A DNA stretch of 64,000 nucleotides from Phycomyces nitens (taxonomy: Eukaryota; Mucoromycota; Mucoromycetes; Mucorales; Phycomycetaceae): positions 2,418,001 to 2,482,000 of the forward strand of contig JAHRBC010000002.1 in assembly GCA_022702545.1 (NCBI GenBank), written 5' to 3'. Shown here in pieces: positions 23,775 through 34,813 of the stretch. The position numbers and the translations under genes were made by a program. The notes below the pieces were generated by a model that saw only the letters and a list, made by a program, of their open reading frames with translations, had not been told where the DNA came from and made no database searches. Positions within the stretch are counted from its first letter, which is position 1, and each line of letters opens with the position of its first letter.

Positions 23775-25055
23775 AATGCAAAGAGAATGTGATTGTTACT
23801 TGTAGGGAGCAATTAATGTTAGTCGATTATTATTATTATTATTATTATTATTATTTTAGTTTTAAATATAATGATATAATTATATATAATTATATATGGA
23901 TACTTTACCTGCCAAATTGGAACAAGCTGGTTTGGTGAGCAATTGAGAAAAGGGTAAAGATGCTGATAAAAGATAAAGACCGTTGAAATGTCAATAAAAA
24001 GAGCTTATTTAATCAAACACAAGACCCCCCTCTTTTTGATCAAAGGGATTAAATGTGTAGATATTCAAATGTCTATATGTATGTATATATATGATTATAT
24101 AACAATAGATGAATATATGTATAAATAAATATTAAATATATATATAAATGTGTGTGTGTATGTGTAAATGTGTATATATATGTGTGTATGTGTGTGTGTG
24201 TGTGTTTGTATGTACGTGTATTTAAATTAAAAGGTAAAGAAGCTTGGTATTTACTTTGTGTGCGAATGAAAATAAAGTAAATAGAGAGAGCACGCGCAAG
24301 ACACACAATTGAGGCATGTCGCACACGTCGCAATACCATTCGATTAACCTCCCTTTTGGTTGTTTTGATGACATTAAGTGGACTGAAAATAGCTCTGCCA
24401 AACCAGCATTTCAATATACATCTCTAGAAACCTATACCTCTTGTATCTCGAGGCAAGACTGGACAGAACATGGATTTGTTAGAATGCCAATCAGACAAAA
24501 ATATAATAATTATATATATATATAATCAAATAAATAAAAAGAGGTCTAAAATTGAATGGTTTTATTGGCCAAATGGATTTTCACAAGATACAATCATTGT
24601 CTGCTTGACAGGGCCATCGCTAGTAAAGACCAAGCCTATCCAGCATCCCCTACTTTCAAGCCACCTTTAATTATGGTATTTGCCAGCCAAAATACACATT
24701 GACCAAATAATAATAATAATAATAATAAAATTGTACCTTTCAATATCTTTGGTCGTCTAATTTTAGGTTAAAATCCTGTACCATGGATCATATCAATTGA
24801 AACCCAACAGACGTCACGCAACGTAAAATGTCCAAAGCTTGCCTTTTTAAGAAACTTTGAATATTAAAATAACATAATATAAAAACAAAAAAACGACTCC
24901 AATCTGGCCCGTCACAATTATGACGTGTATCACCAAAAAACACACGGATTTTTCATCTACAGCCAAAACTCATTGCAAAGCGTTCTTTATTTTCCATTTA
25001 TCGGCAGATCTCTCTCTCTTTTTTTTTTTTTTTTCAACGCGACATCAAACGACAA
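23775..25055. other. Divergent promoter region PKA / SNU114 with microsatellites
   Basis: About 1.3 kb. Next to the PKA start it holds a (TTA)n tract (about 23828-23857), then TA- and TG-rich repeats (about 24060-24230), and an AAT tract near 24708-24727. Nearer SNU114 are two ACGT-core, CRE-like elements, GACGTCAC near 24808 and TGACGTG near 24919, and a C/T-rich tract running into the SNU114 leader. Factor binding is inferred from the motif only. Confidence 0.5.
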
Positions 25056-28000
25056 ATGGACGATTCTCTCTACGATGAATTTGGCAACTACCTCGGCCCT
25101 GAGGTTGAAGAAGAGGATGATGACTTTGAAGAACAGCAGGAAGAACAGCAAATGGATACTCAATCCGAAGACGAAGACGAACACGTCAATGAATCCGCAT
25201 TGATGCTTGTCGATGGTACTACATTAATCTAAATTGTTTATACAACATATACATGTATATATACGCCTATAGGTATTTATTTGAATTGCAGATATCCCAC
25301 CAAACCAGATTGTTCTTCACGAAGACAAGAAATATTACCCTTCCGCCGAAGAAGTCTATGGTCCTGAAGTCGAGACTCTTGTCCAGGAAGAAGACACACA
25401 GCCATTATCAGAACCAATCGTAGCACCAATCAAGGTTCGCAAGTTCCACGTCAGTGAGAAGAACCTGCCCGAGACGCGATTCAGCAAAGAGTAAGTCTCA
25501 AAAAGGGGGAGGAGGAGTCGAGGATCGTTATATTGAATATGCTTGGTATAGGTTTATGATGGACATGATGAACTTTCCAGAATTGACTCGCAACGTTGCA
25601 ATTGTCGGCCATCTTCACCACGGAAAAACTTCTTTTGTCGATGCACTCGTGTCAGAGACCCACAACATTCCTATCAACGTTGATCAACCGGTAAAGAGTT
25701 TAGTGCTAGAAAAGTCGAGAAAGACGCTGAAAATAGAGTGGTTCTCTAGGAACGCTACACCGACACCCATATCTTGGAGAGAGAACGAGGTGTGAGTATC
25801 AAGAGCATGCCAATGACAATGGTCATGCAAGATCTCAATGGAAAGTCATACCTCTTGAATGTCATTGACACTCCAGGTAAATCAATAACGGGCACCACTG
25901 TCAAGAAACAAAGACTCAGAGTGATTTTATATATAGGCCATACAAACTTTATCGATGAGGTGGTTGCTGCCACACGTCTTTGCGATGGTGTTGCTATTGT
26001 TGTGGATGTGATTGAGGGGGTATGTGGCATCTTTGGATTGGATTTGGGTAATTAAGCTATTGTGTGCAGGTTATGGTCAATACAGAGCAGATCATCAAGC
26101 ATTGTATTCGCGAGAAACTCGGCATGACCCTCATTGTCAACAAGGTGGATCGTTTGATGCTCGAACTCAAGCTGCCTCCTACAGATGCCTACTTTAAGCT
26201 GCGTCATACTATTGAAGAGGTCAATACAGTCATTAGGTAGGTGTGTCGCAGTCTAGTCAATCGTCTCGACTCACCAAACTTCTTTTCTTTTCTTTTTGGC
26301 AGAAACACACCAGGTGGAGAGAACATTCGTCTTTCACCAGAACTCGGCAATGTCTGCTTTGCATCCAGTCAGACTGGCTGGTGCTTTACTCTCAAATCGT
26401 TTGCCAGACTTTATGCTGAATCTTATGGTTTGTAAAAATCATGGCTCATTTTATTTTTTGGATATAGTTTGGTTGGTTCTGATAGATGTTGTGTTTACAG
26501 AGGCTGATATTGATCCCGAAGAGTTTTCTAAACGTTTGTGGGGTGATGTATTCTACAATCCCACAAAGGGAACTTTCCACCGTAAGCCCCAGGGCGAGGG
26601 TAGCAAACGTGCATTTATCCACTTTATTCTCGAACCCCTTTACAAGATCTACACCCAGGTCATTGGAGAAGATACCAAAGAACTCAAACGCACCCTACGC
26701 TCTCTGGACATCCGTCTCAAGGACAAGGAGTTTGGCCTCAATGTAAAGGTGCTTCTTCGCCTTGTATTGTCCCAGTTCTTTGGTCCTCCTGCCGCATTTG
26801 TCGACATGGTCGTGCAACACATTGCATCACCCATCGCCAATGCTGCTCAAAAAGTGAGCCAGATCTACACTGGACCCATGGACACAGAGGTTGCCCAGGC
26901 CATGCAACGCTGTGACCCTGATGGTCCCTTGATGATCCAGATTGTCAAGCTCTACAACGACGAGGACGCAACCGCATTCGATGCCTTTGGACGTGTGATG
27001 AGTGGTTCAATCAAGACTGGCCAGATGGTTAGAGTCTTGGGTGAGGGTTACTCGATCGATGATGAAGAAGACATGACGATGCAAAAGGTCTCCAATGTGT
27101 GGGTCTATGAGTCTAGATACCGCATGGAGGTTGATGGTGTACCTGCGGGTGCTTGGGTACTTTTGGGTGGTGTAGACAGTTCGATTATCAAAACTGCCAC
27201 GATTGTCAACCAAAAGACACGCGAGGATTCTTACATCTTCCGTCCCTTGCGTTTCCCAACCGCAGCCACACTAAAGGTTGCAATTGAGCCCGTCAACCCT
27301 TCCGAATTGCCAAAGATGTTGGATGGTCTGAGAAAGATCAACAAGAGCTACCCAATTGTCACCACAAAGGTTGAAGAGTCTGGCGAACATATCTTGTTGG
27401 GTACTGGTGAACTCTATCTTGACTGCGTCCTGCACGATCTCCGTCGCATGTACGCCGAGATTGAGCTCAAGGTAGCCGATCCTGTTGTTCGTTTCTGTGA
27501 AACCGTGGTAGAGACCTCTGCTCTTAAATGTTTTGCAGAGACTCCAAACAAAAAGTAAGTTATTTGTGAGGGCTTTGAAGAGTTCAAGGTGATAATGGGG
27601 GTTTGGTTGATTTAGGAACAAGCTCACATTCATTGCAGAGCCTCTTGAAAAGGGACTTGCGGAAGATATCGAGACTGGAGAGATCAATATCCGTTGGCCC
27701 ATCAAGGAGCTTAGCAAATATTTGCAAAACAAGTACCAATGGGATGTATTGGCATCTCGGTCAATATGGGCATTTGGTCCTGACGACATGGGGCCAAATG
27801 TGCTGATGGACGACACACTGCCATCAGAAGTCGACAAGAAGCTCTTGTACTCTGTCAAGGATTCTATCAAGCAAGGTTTCCAATGGGGTACTCGCGAAGG
27901 ACCCTTGTGTGATGAACGTAAGTCAAGACAAGATTATTGAATAAAAAGAAGAAGAAGAAGAGACTAAAAATCCTCTTTTGTAGCCATACGAAATGTAAAG

Positions 28001-28724
28001 TTCAAGATCTTGGATGCCGTCTTGGCTAATGAGCCGATATACAGAGGTGGTGGACAAATCATTCCCACTGCTCGTCGTGTCTGCTACTCCTCCTTCTTGA
28101 CGGTATGTGATATTTTGAAATATTGATTGTTACTTATATTATGTTGAAAAAAAAAAGGCAACTCCTCGATTGATGGAGCCAGTTTATTATGTTGAAATCC
28201 AAGCACCAGCAGATTGTGTTTCTGCTGTCTATGCAGTATTACAACGGAGAAGGTAAAGCGAAATGAAGATGGGTGGGATTTAATATAGTTTTTTTTTATA
28301 TCGTAGAGGACATGTAACCCAGGACCTTCCTAAGCCTGGTTCCCCTCTTTACACCGTCAAGGCATACATTCCCGTTATAGATTCATGTGGATTTGAGACC
28401 GATCTCCGTACCCACACACAGGGACAAGCATTCTGCCAACAGATATTCGATCACTGGCAGATTGTGCCTGGTGATCCTCTTGATGCCAGCATTGTATTGA
28501 GACCACTTGAGCCCAGTCCAGCACAGCATCTCGCAAGAGACTTTATGGTCAAGACAAGAAGAAGAAAGGTAAGATTTGGTGACTATAAGATATTTATTTT
28601 ACTGACTCCTTGGTTCCAGGGTTTGTCTGAGGATGTAAGCATAAACAAATACTTTGATGATCCTATGCTTCTGGCATTGGCACAGAGTGATGTCTTGGGT
28701 GGAGTATATGGCTCGGGTGTATAA
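25056..28724 (+). CDS. SNU114: U5 snRNP GTPase Snu114 / EFTUD2
   Basis: Spliceosomal EF-2-like GTPase of the U5 snRNP that works with Prp8 and Brr2 in spliceosome activation and disassembly. Thirteen exons: 25056-25215, 25292-25490, 25552-25690, 25750-25876, 25937-26019, 26070-26236, 26303-26427, 26501-27554, 27616-27917, 27984-28102, 28158-28252, 28307-28568, 28620-28724. They total 978 residues, normal for the family. The N terminus ([16 protein letters not shown]) and acidic stretch are diagnostic of Snu114. GTPase motifs: G1 [10 protein letters not shown]3 DTPGH, G4 NKVDR. EF-2-like domains follow ([44 protein letters not shown], domain [15 protein letters not shown] and [15 protein letters not shown]), ending [19 protein letters not shown]. 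The donor at 26428 is a weak GTTTGT. Every junction restores a conserved block, so the model is strong. Confidence 0.97.
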
Positions 28725-28849
28725 GAATAAATAAATACATACAAAAAAGCCAAAAATCAATATGTGAAATACGCGGTGGATTCTTTATTATCATGGTATT
28801 AATAATATATAAAGAATACACATGGATATTTTAATAAATATTTATAATA

Positions 28850-28916
28850 AATATATATATATATGTATATGTATATGTATATGTATGTGTGTGTGTGTGT
28901 GTGTGTGTGAGTGAGT
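28850..28916. repeat. (TA)n / (GTATAT)n / (GT)n compound microsatellite
   Basis: Dinucleotide-type repeats in the ~430-bp gap between the convergent 3' ends of SNU114 and the bHLH gene. Confidence 0.9.
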
Positions 28917-29150
28917 TTTAATGAGCATATATATAAAAAAGGAAAGCATATACAGAAATGCAAATGTTTGGGGATGAAGAGAGTTAAAGAGTGAGTAAGA
29001 GAAGGAACATTTACATAAAGAGAGGTTGGGAGAATCTACTTGCGTAGTAATGTATATGTGTGAAGGTGTATATGGCACATATAGAGGGACATATAAAAGA
29101 GAAATAGATGAGCTAATATAATATTATGGTCTTTTTTTCTTTGGGAATCA

Positions 29151-30537
29151 TCACAGCGTATTGATTTGATACATCTTTTCCAATGCCTGTTTCTGGAGCA
29201 TGCTCTCACGAAACCTACAAGGACATCAATACTCATAATCATATCAGCCAAGACCTACTTTCTCAATTGCTCATTTTCAGCCATTAGACTCTCCAGTTCA
29301 GCCAGTATGGCCATCTGCATACTCTTTAGATGTTGAATGTGTTGAACGGCTGTTGATTACAACCAAGAAGGTCAGAATAGAATTAAATGGTCGTTTGCAA
29401 GCTCTTTGGACTTACTGCGATGCAGGAGGGCCACCTTGCTCATCTTCTTGTTAACACATGCCGGTAATTCGTTACGGAGATCCTCAAAGCCGTCTTTGAT
29501 CTGTGCTCGCCGCTTCTGCTCAGACTGTATGTGGATCTGCCGCCTGAGTTCAGCATTCGATAGGGCACACGAACTGGAAAAATAATAATAAAATAAAGTG
29601 TCAATTAAACAAGTCTTTGGTCAATTGTTCTTACTTTGGCGGATCAATTGAACTGTTGATAGCTTTATTTTCCTGAGGATCCCACTCATTCTTTGACATC
29701 TCCAATGCGAGCTGAGATGGTGAGTTTGAGGGATGACAACGGCGCTTCTTTCGCTGGAAACCTGTTGATTGCTCATAGGTTTCTTTAGAATACTGGAAGA
29801 ATTCGGGAAAAAATGAATTGGGTAGATTGATAGAGTCTCCAAGAGAAAAAGAAGGTCGCTGGACATGAGGTGATGGAGATGCGTTTGAGGTAGGTGAACA
29901 GGGCAGCAATTGGGACGAAAAGCCGATTGGAAGCGAAGTTGGGTTAGATAACACCATCGTGAGTGGAGCAGGTGTTGGTGAAGTGCAGCAAGAAGTCAGG
30001 AAAGAAAGAGGTGTTTCTGGGCTGCTGTCTGAGGGATATGATAAAGGGTGGGGTGAAGTGCGCGTATTGGGGAGGGAGGTGCGCTGGTACTGGGCGGTTG
30101 GACAGACAGTGGGTGTGTTTGTCTTGAGGCACTCGAACGAATTATCTTTTTTTTTTGTGCAAAGACAAATAATAATAATAATAATAATAAATAATAAAAA
30201 TATATGCTTTAATAATATGCTTTATCGGAAAGGGTCCGGATATCCTGCCGATCTCTCCATATTTTTGTTTAAATTTTTTTTTGCCCCTCTTCTACCCATC
30301 TACTCATTTGCCCCTTTTTGTTGCTGTACCATATATAAATATATAGTTATATATATAGAGAAAGAGAAAGAGAGGGAACCAAGAACCGGATAGTTCATTA
30401 TACATTTGAGTTGTATGTCTATGCTTATATTTACCTGGATAGAGCATTCCCTGGCCTTCCACTTCGGTTTTATTAGCATACGAAGGAATCGAGTAATCGG
30501 ACATGTACTCGGCCGACAAAGCAAACTTGTCTGTCAT
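29151..30537 (-). CDS. bHLH-leucine zipper transcription factor, Mlx/Mondo-like
   Basis: Probable nuclear DNA-binding regulator. Exons (minus) 30537-30435, 30145-29635, 29573-29416, 29349-29259, 29214-29151 total 308 residues. Exon 1 (MTDKFALSAEYMSD...) is separated by a ~289-nt repeat-bearing intron whose acceptor follows a poly-A run; joining it keeps the frame, but this first junction is less certain. Residues ~35-205 are Ser/Pro/Thr-rich and probably disordered. The basic region RRQIHIQSEQKRRAQIKDGF has the His/Glu/Arg pattern (H-x3-E-x2-RR) of E-box CACGTG-type binders. Helix 1, a short loop and helix 2 (KMSKVALLHRTVQHIQHLK) continue into heptad-spaced Leu/Met residues that would make the zipper. 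Closest match that I recognise is the Mlx family (RR.AH.QAEQKRRDAIK). Targets and partner are unknown. Confidence 0.85.
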
Positions 30538-30639
30538 GTTGTTGAAGGAAGGGTTAGAACAAGAAGTAGGTTCAATAAAAATCGCGCTGAATTCAAAGGA
30601 AAGGAAGATATATGGGGGGACGTGTGCAGATCAAGTGGA

Positions 30640-30870
30640 GAAAGTATATAGAGAGAGGTAGAGAGTGTGAGAAAAGAGAGAGAGAGGGATATAGAGTATG
30701 TAAGTGAGTGAGTGAGTGAGTGAGCGGGCGAGTGCAAGAGAGACAGAGAGAGAGAGAGGGATATGAAGAGAGATAGAGAGAGATAGTGATAGAGAGAGGG
30801 TATGGGATGGAAAGAGAAAAAGAGAGGGGAAAGGAAGAAAGGAAATGGTATAAAGGGGATAAAGAGAAAC
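30640..30870 (+). repeat. GA-rich low-complexity tract upstream of the bHLH gene
   Basis: About 230 bp almost free of pyrimidines on the + strand: GAGA and GATAGAGA repeats and a run of GTGA units (about 30700-30722). It begins ~100 bp upstream of the bHLH start codon, so on the coding strand it is a CT-rich promoter or leader tract. Translated frames through it are repeat artefacts. Confidence 0.85.
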
Positions 30871-32058
30871 AGAACAGTAGTTAAAACAAAATACAAATTA
30901 CCGTCATCATCTCTTCCTAGGATAATCCTTTGCGTTCTGTAATTACATCCATACGAGTTAAAACACATATAGACACAGAAAAGTACATCAATTGAGTAGA
31001 GTAGATCTGAGGGTGACGTGAAATGTACATCTACGGTTTTGTCCAAAGGGAAAAAATCACCCTTCAACACACTGCATACACACTGCAGATGCGCTGCATC
31101 CTCTTCCACTTCTCCTGACGTGTCTCAGCGTGCTTCCTCAGAGAACGCGACGGCCCTATACTATCAGAAAACACCCTGTCATGGGAGCATAAAACCCAGG
31201 ATTATATCGTTTGGGTTGTGGGGTTGACAGGCAGATATGAAATATTGAGCTTAAGAAAGAGTAAACTATCTGGCCAAGTTACACTGGCATCATCCAGCAT
31301 TGAATACCAGCTCTTGTTCTATATTTTGTGTGGATATTGTAGGCCCTCCTTTGCATGCCAATAGATCTTGATGAAGGGCTAGGCTAGTGTTATTTAAGCC
31401 TTAGTTTTCATTACTTAAAACCATGGTAACACAGCAAGACACATCCGGCAGGACAAACTATGCGTCGTTAGGCAAAGGCACATTCAAATACAGCTTGCTT
31501 CACATCTTTAGAGCATAATTGCACTCTTGTTTTTTTTAATATCATATACAAGGAATACAATGCTAATCAGACCTTTTAAAAGGACATTCTTTAGGGTTTA
31601 CGCCGTCTGACATTCTAGATAAAGAAATTGGTGATCATTCTTGTTAGACTTGGCTTCCTTGTCCATAAGAATATTGAAGAAGAAGAAAAACATTGGTGAA
31701 TATTGCCGGCCAGAATATGACCCAATTTCATTTAAGCAATGGGAATCAAACCAAAGAAGCCCAAAAAGAAAAAAAATAAATGACACGCATCAAGCCAAAT
31801 TCGTTTTCCTACCTCCCCTACTTTATTTTTTCTGTCCTTTGGGCTGTCAATCATCCAATCTCCGATTGACTCCAGCTGTCACAGTTGTGACGAGCACAAC
31901 AAACAACAACACTTTCTGGCAAGCCAAGGGCAGTCTTCTCCGCCAAACATGTCTAGTCTCACTTTGCGTAGGTCTAAAGGGCAACACATGGGCTTATCAA
32001 TTAACACTCCATGTTCTCCACAGAAGCATTCAAGGCTTTCCAGCCCATCAAGCAGTCA
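30871..32058. other. Intergenic region bHLH / uL22m
   Basis: About 1.2 kb between divergent genes. A 160-codon frame at 31641-32123 overlaps the first exon of uL22m in another frame and has no protein-like features; I treat it as chance. No clear regulatory motif seen. Confidence 0.5.
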
Positions 32059-32914
32059 ATGCTTGGTTTGCGTGCCATTCAGTCCTTCAGGTACAATTTC
32101 TTAAATTGGCAATGATGCACTGACATGTCCATTAGATTCTCGACCACAGCACAACGTCAGGCTGACCAACCCGCACCTGAACGGCCACAGATTGGCGCTT
32201 CGTCACTGTTCGAGAATGTTCAAGTCCAGACAGACGAAACCTTGACAAAGACTGGCGAGAAGCCTGTCGATAAGCAGGTGAGATAGACTTGCCACCTTGT
32301 CATTTCTCTCTCTCTCGTCTACTGTAGAAACAAGCTCAACATTACCCCAAAATGATTAGTATACCTGGAGCTCAGCCAATTTCAGAACAAGCCCTAGAAA
32401 ACTCAACATGCTTGCCCGTCAAATCCGTAACCTGCCTGTAGATGAAGCTATCAAGCAGATGGAATTCTCTTCAAAACGCAGTGCCAAGAAGATTCTCCAC
32501 AACTTGGCTTTTGCCAGAAAGAATGCAAAGGACCAAAAGGGCATGGAGAACATGGTTGTGTGTAAGTTAGTTTACTGGTGATTGATTTGGTGGATCAATT
32601 GAGAGTGATTGGAGTATATATATATATATATATATTTATATATTTATATTTTATTTCTTGGGATTATAGCTCAGGCATGGGTTGGAAAGGGTCGGTATAT
32701 TCAGCGTGTAAACCCTCACGGTCGTGGTCAATTTGGTGTGAAGCATCGCAAGGAAGCAAAAATCTCTTTCCTCTTCAAGGAGGCCGAGACCCCCCTCGAG
32801 GCTGCCAAGGCCAACAAGAGAAATATTCGTGGCTGGAAGGAAACCGAAAAGGTCTGGACACCATTAGTTGGAACCAAGCCAATCTACAACGCAAAGTCTT
32901 TCTACAACTGGTAG
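32059..32914 (+). CDS. MRPL22: Mitochondrial large-subunit ribosomal protein uL22m, with a frame problem
   Basis: Component of the mitochondrial ribosome large subunit lining the exit tunnel. Proposed exons 32059-32090, 32136-32277, 32328-32561, 32670-32914. The start gives MLGLRAIQSFRFSTTAQRQ, a basic amphipathic presequence with an R-x-F/S processing-like site. The core shows NFRTSPRKLNMLARQIRNLP, EAIKQMEFSSKRSAKKIL, then QAWVGKGRYIQRVNPHGRGQFG and KEAKISFLFKE, matching L22/L17 proteins. The exons sum to 653 nt, two too many for a continuous frame. The break lies between 32359 and 32380: upstream the frame reads ...AQHYPKMI, downstream ...NFRTSPRK in another frame. Leaving out the 17 nt 32359-32375, which begin GT and end AG, restores 211 residues. 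That is far shorter than known fungal introns, so a sequencing or assembly indel, or a real frameshift, is more likely. Confidence 0.88.
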
Positions 32915-33073
32915 ACAAAATGAAGAATAAAAACAAAATATGGAATAAATGTTTGTATATATACAATGTTTATGTCGTACACAGAGCATCTTCTAAAGCC
33001 CTAAGCTTGGCATACTATATGAAGAAAAGGAAGAACAAGATGGCTGAGGTGTTTATTTTCATGGCCTTTTTCT

Positions 33074-33670
33074 CTAGACGCGAGCCTTCTTTCTCAGCTC
33101 TCTCTTCTTGACACGAGCGAGACGTTTTGCGTTCATCTGTAGGAATATACAGTAAATATACCTCTTCAAAATGGTGATAATAATAATAGAAACCAAAAAA
33201 ATAAAAAACTTACCTTGGTAGCCAGTAATTCCATACGCTCCTTCTCCTCCTGAATCTTTCTGCGTTCCAAAGTGATTTCACGTTTTCTCTAATGACAGAT
33301 TGATTAGATGGATTGTGTAGATTTGGATCTGGTATTCTTGGATCCTTACATCCTTTTCAGCCTTTTTCTCATCCTTCATTTGTCTTTCGAGGGCCTTGAC
33401 GGTGAGATCTCTAGTGCGTTCAGCCGATCGCTGAGTCCATGTTCTTCGGAGAGTCTTTGCCTTTTGAGCACGGATTGTGGGGGTTTTCTGGATCTTCCAG
33501 TTCTTGCCTAAAAAAGATGATCGTTGGGAATGTTATTATTATTATTATTATTATTATTTCAATTAGGCTCTTTGGATCTTACCAGACACACGCTTGTTGA
33601 TTGTCTCGACAACACCTCCTACTGCGGTCTTGATGTCCTTGTAGGCTTTTTCTTCTGTTGTTGCGGCCAT
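33074..33670 (-). CDS. CGR1: rRNA-processing protein CGR1 (CCDC86-like)
   Basis: Small nucleolar coiled-coil protein needed for 60S pre-rRNA processing. Exons (minus) 33670-33583, 33507-33350, 33288-33214, 33136-33074 give 127 residues, typical for Cgr1. The N-terminal part contains the family signature GKNWK ... R.QKAKTLRRTW; the rest is a long, highly charged helix (ERTRDLTVKALERQMKDEKK, RKREITLERRKIQEEKERME) ending in a basic stretch (KRLARVKKRELRKKAR). It is convergent with uL22m, with only ~160 bp between the stop codons, and divergent from ADA3. Two ribosome-assembly genes (RPF2, CGR1) and a mitoribosomal gene lie within 13 kb, which may be coincidence. Confidence 0.93.
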
Positions 33671-34174
33671 TGTTTAGTGTGGAATACAAAAATAATAAAA
33701 AAATCAAGTAAAAATAAAAAATTCAGTACTCTCTTTAGAACAAGTCGTACCCCGCGCAAGTCACAGATCATCAAAAAATACTTGAATATTCAGGTTTCCA
33801 AAAAGGCGGTTGCAAAGTGCTCTAATAATCGTACCAGGCAGCCCTAGGTTGTATTTAGGGTTGGTTTCATTAGGTCTGTTCAATTTATCAATTGAGCAGC
33901 AATGATTTATCCTACAATTCTATAGTGGCACTTTGCACATCTTTGGCAAACACAAAAAAAGAAGAAGAGCATATTGGTGCATTTAAAGGTGCCTGTTTTT
34001 AAGGCATACAAAACATTGGAATTATGCCATCTATAGACAATTATGCGAACAGAATAGACATGGTTCTCTAATAGATAAATCCCAGCATTGGCATTCATGT
34101 TATATATAATTCATTCGTGCATGACGTAGGCATAATCTCACACATTGCACTATTGAAAGAGGAACAAATGTGAT

Positions 34175-34186
34175 GTCACATGTGAC
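34175..34186. promoter_or_regulatory. Perfect 12-bp palindrome with CACATGTG E-box core
   Basis: GTCACATGTGAC is a perfect inverted repeat. TCACATGTGA is the kind of E-box known for bHLH-zipper factors of the MiT/TFE group. It lies ~505 bp upstream of CGR1 and ~630 bp upstream of ADA3. Binding in this organism is inference. Confidence 0.4.
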
Positions 34187-34593
34187 TTTGATCTTTTCTG
34201 GGAGAGAGTCAGAGACCAAAGAAGTCAAGAAGTGAGAAGGATGAGTGAAGCAAAGACTTGTAAGACGTCCGACAAAGATTCAAAGAAAGCAAAAGCGACT
34301 CTATCTTTTATAAAAGCCAAGGCGTAGCTCTTGCAAGGAAAACGTCAACAAGGTAATGATAAAAAGCACTTTGCCTCTCTCTTTTTTTTCTTTTTTTTCT
34401 TTTTTCTTTTGGTTAATGACAGCAATGGGACAAAACAATGAGCATTATACGCGCATATTCAAAGAGAAAGAGAATAAGAAAGAGAGAAAGAGAAAGCGAC
34501 AAAGAGTAATGTGTGTATAAAATGGATATTTTCTACAAACAACTGCAATTGTAAAAGTGACAGTAATAATAGTGATAATGATAGTAACAATAA

Positions 34594-34632
<39 letters not shown>
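34594..34632. repeat. (AAT)n microsatellite
   Basis: About twelve AAT units, followed by imperfect AAT/AACACC units and a (TA)n run near 34745, all in the ADA3 upstream region. Confidence 0.95.
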
Positions 34633-34813
34633 GCAATAATAGCAATAATATTAATGTTAATAACAACACCAACACCAATAACATTAATAATAATATTGAT
34701 AACAATAATATCAAGTATAATAATTAAAAAAAATATATACACACATATATATATATATATATTATATAAAAATATGTCTAAAGCAAGCACCAGACGTTGA
34801 CCTTACTTTCGCC

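Larger units (their letters stand above)
33671..34813. other. Divergent intergenic region CGR1 / ADA3
   Basis: About 1.1 kb. It holds a palindromic E-box-like site at 34175, an ACGT-core site (TGACGTAG) near 34122, T-rich tracts around 34378-34411, and an (AAT)n tract just upstream of ADA3. No gene seen. Confidence 0.55.

Noticed and set aside
26296..26500. Continuous reading of SNU114 through the intron at 26428-26500
   Set aside because: The upstream part of that frame is not the conserved one; splicing at 26427/26501 restores the Snu114 sequence ([11 protein letters not shown]).
31641..32123. 160-codon frame upstream of and overlapping uL22m
   Set aside because: No protein-like domains, overlaps the presequence exon in another frame, and lies in promoter/leader DNA.
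34445..34790. Leu/Ile-rich minus-strand frames upstream of ADA3
   Set aside because: Translation of (AAT)n and (TA)n repeats; the apparent hydrophobic helices are repeat artefacts.
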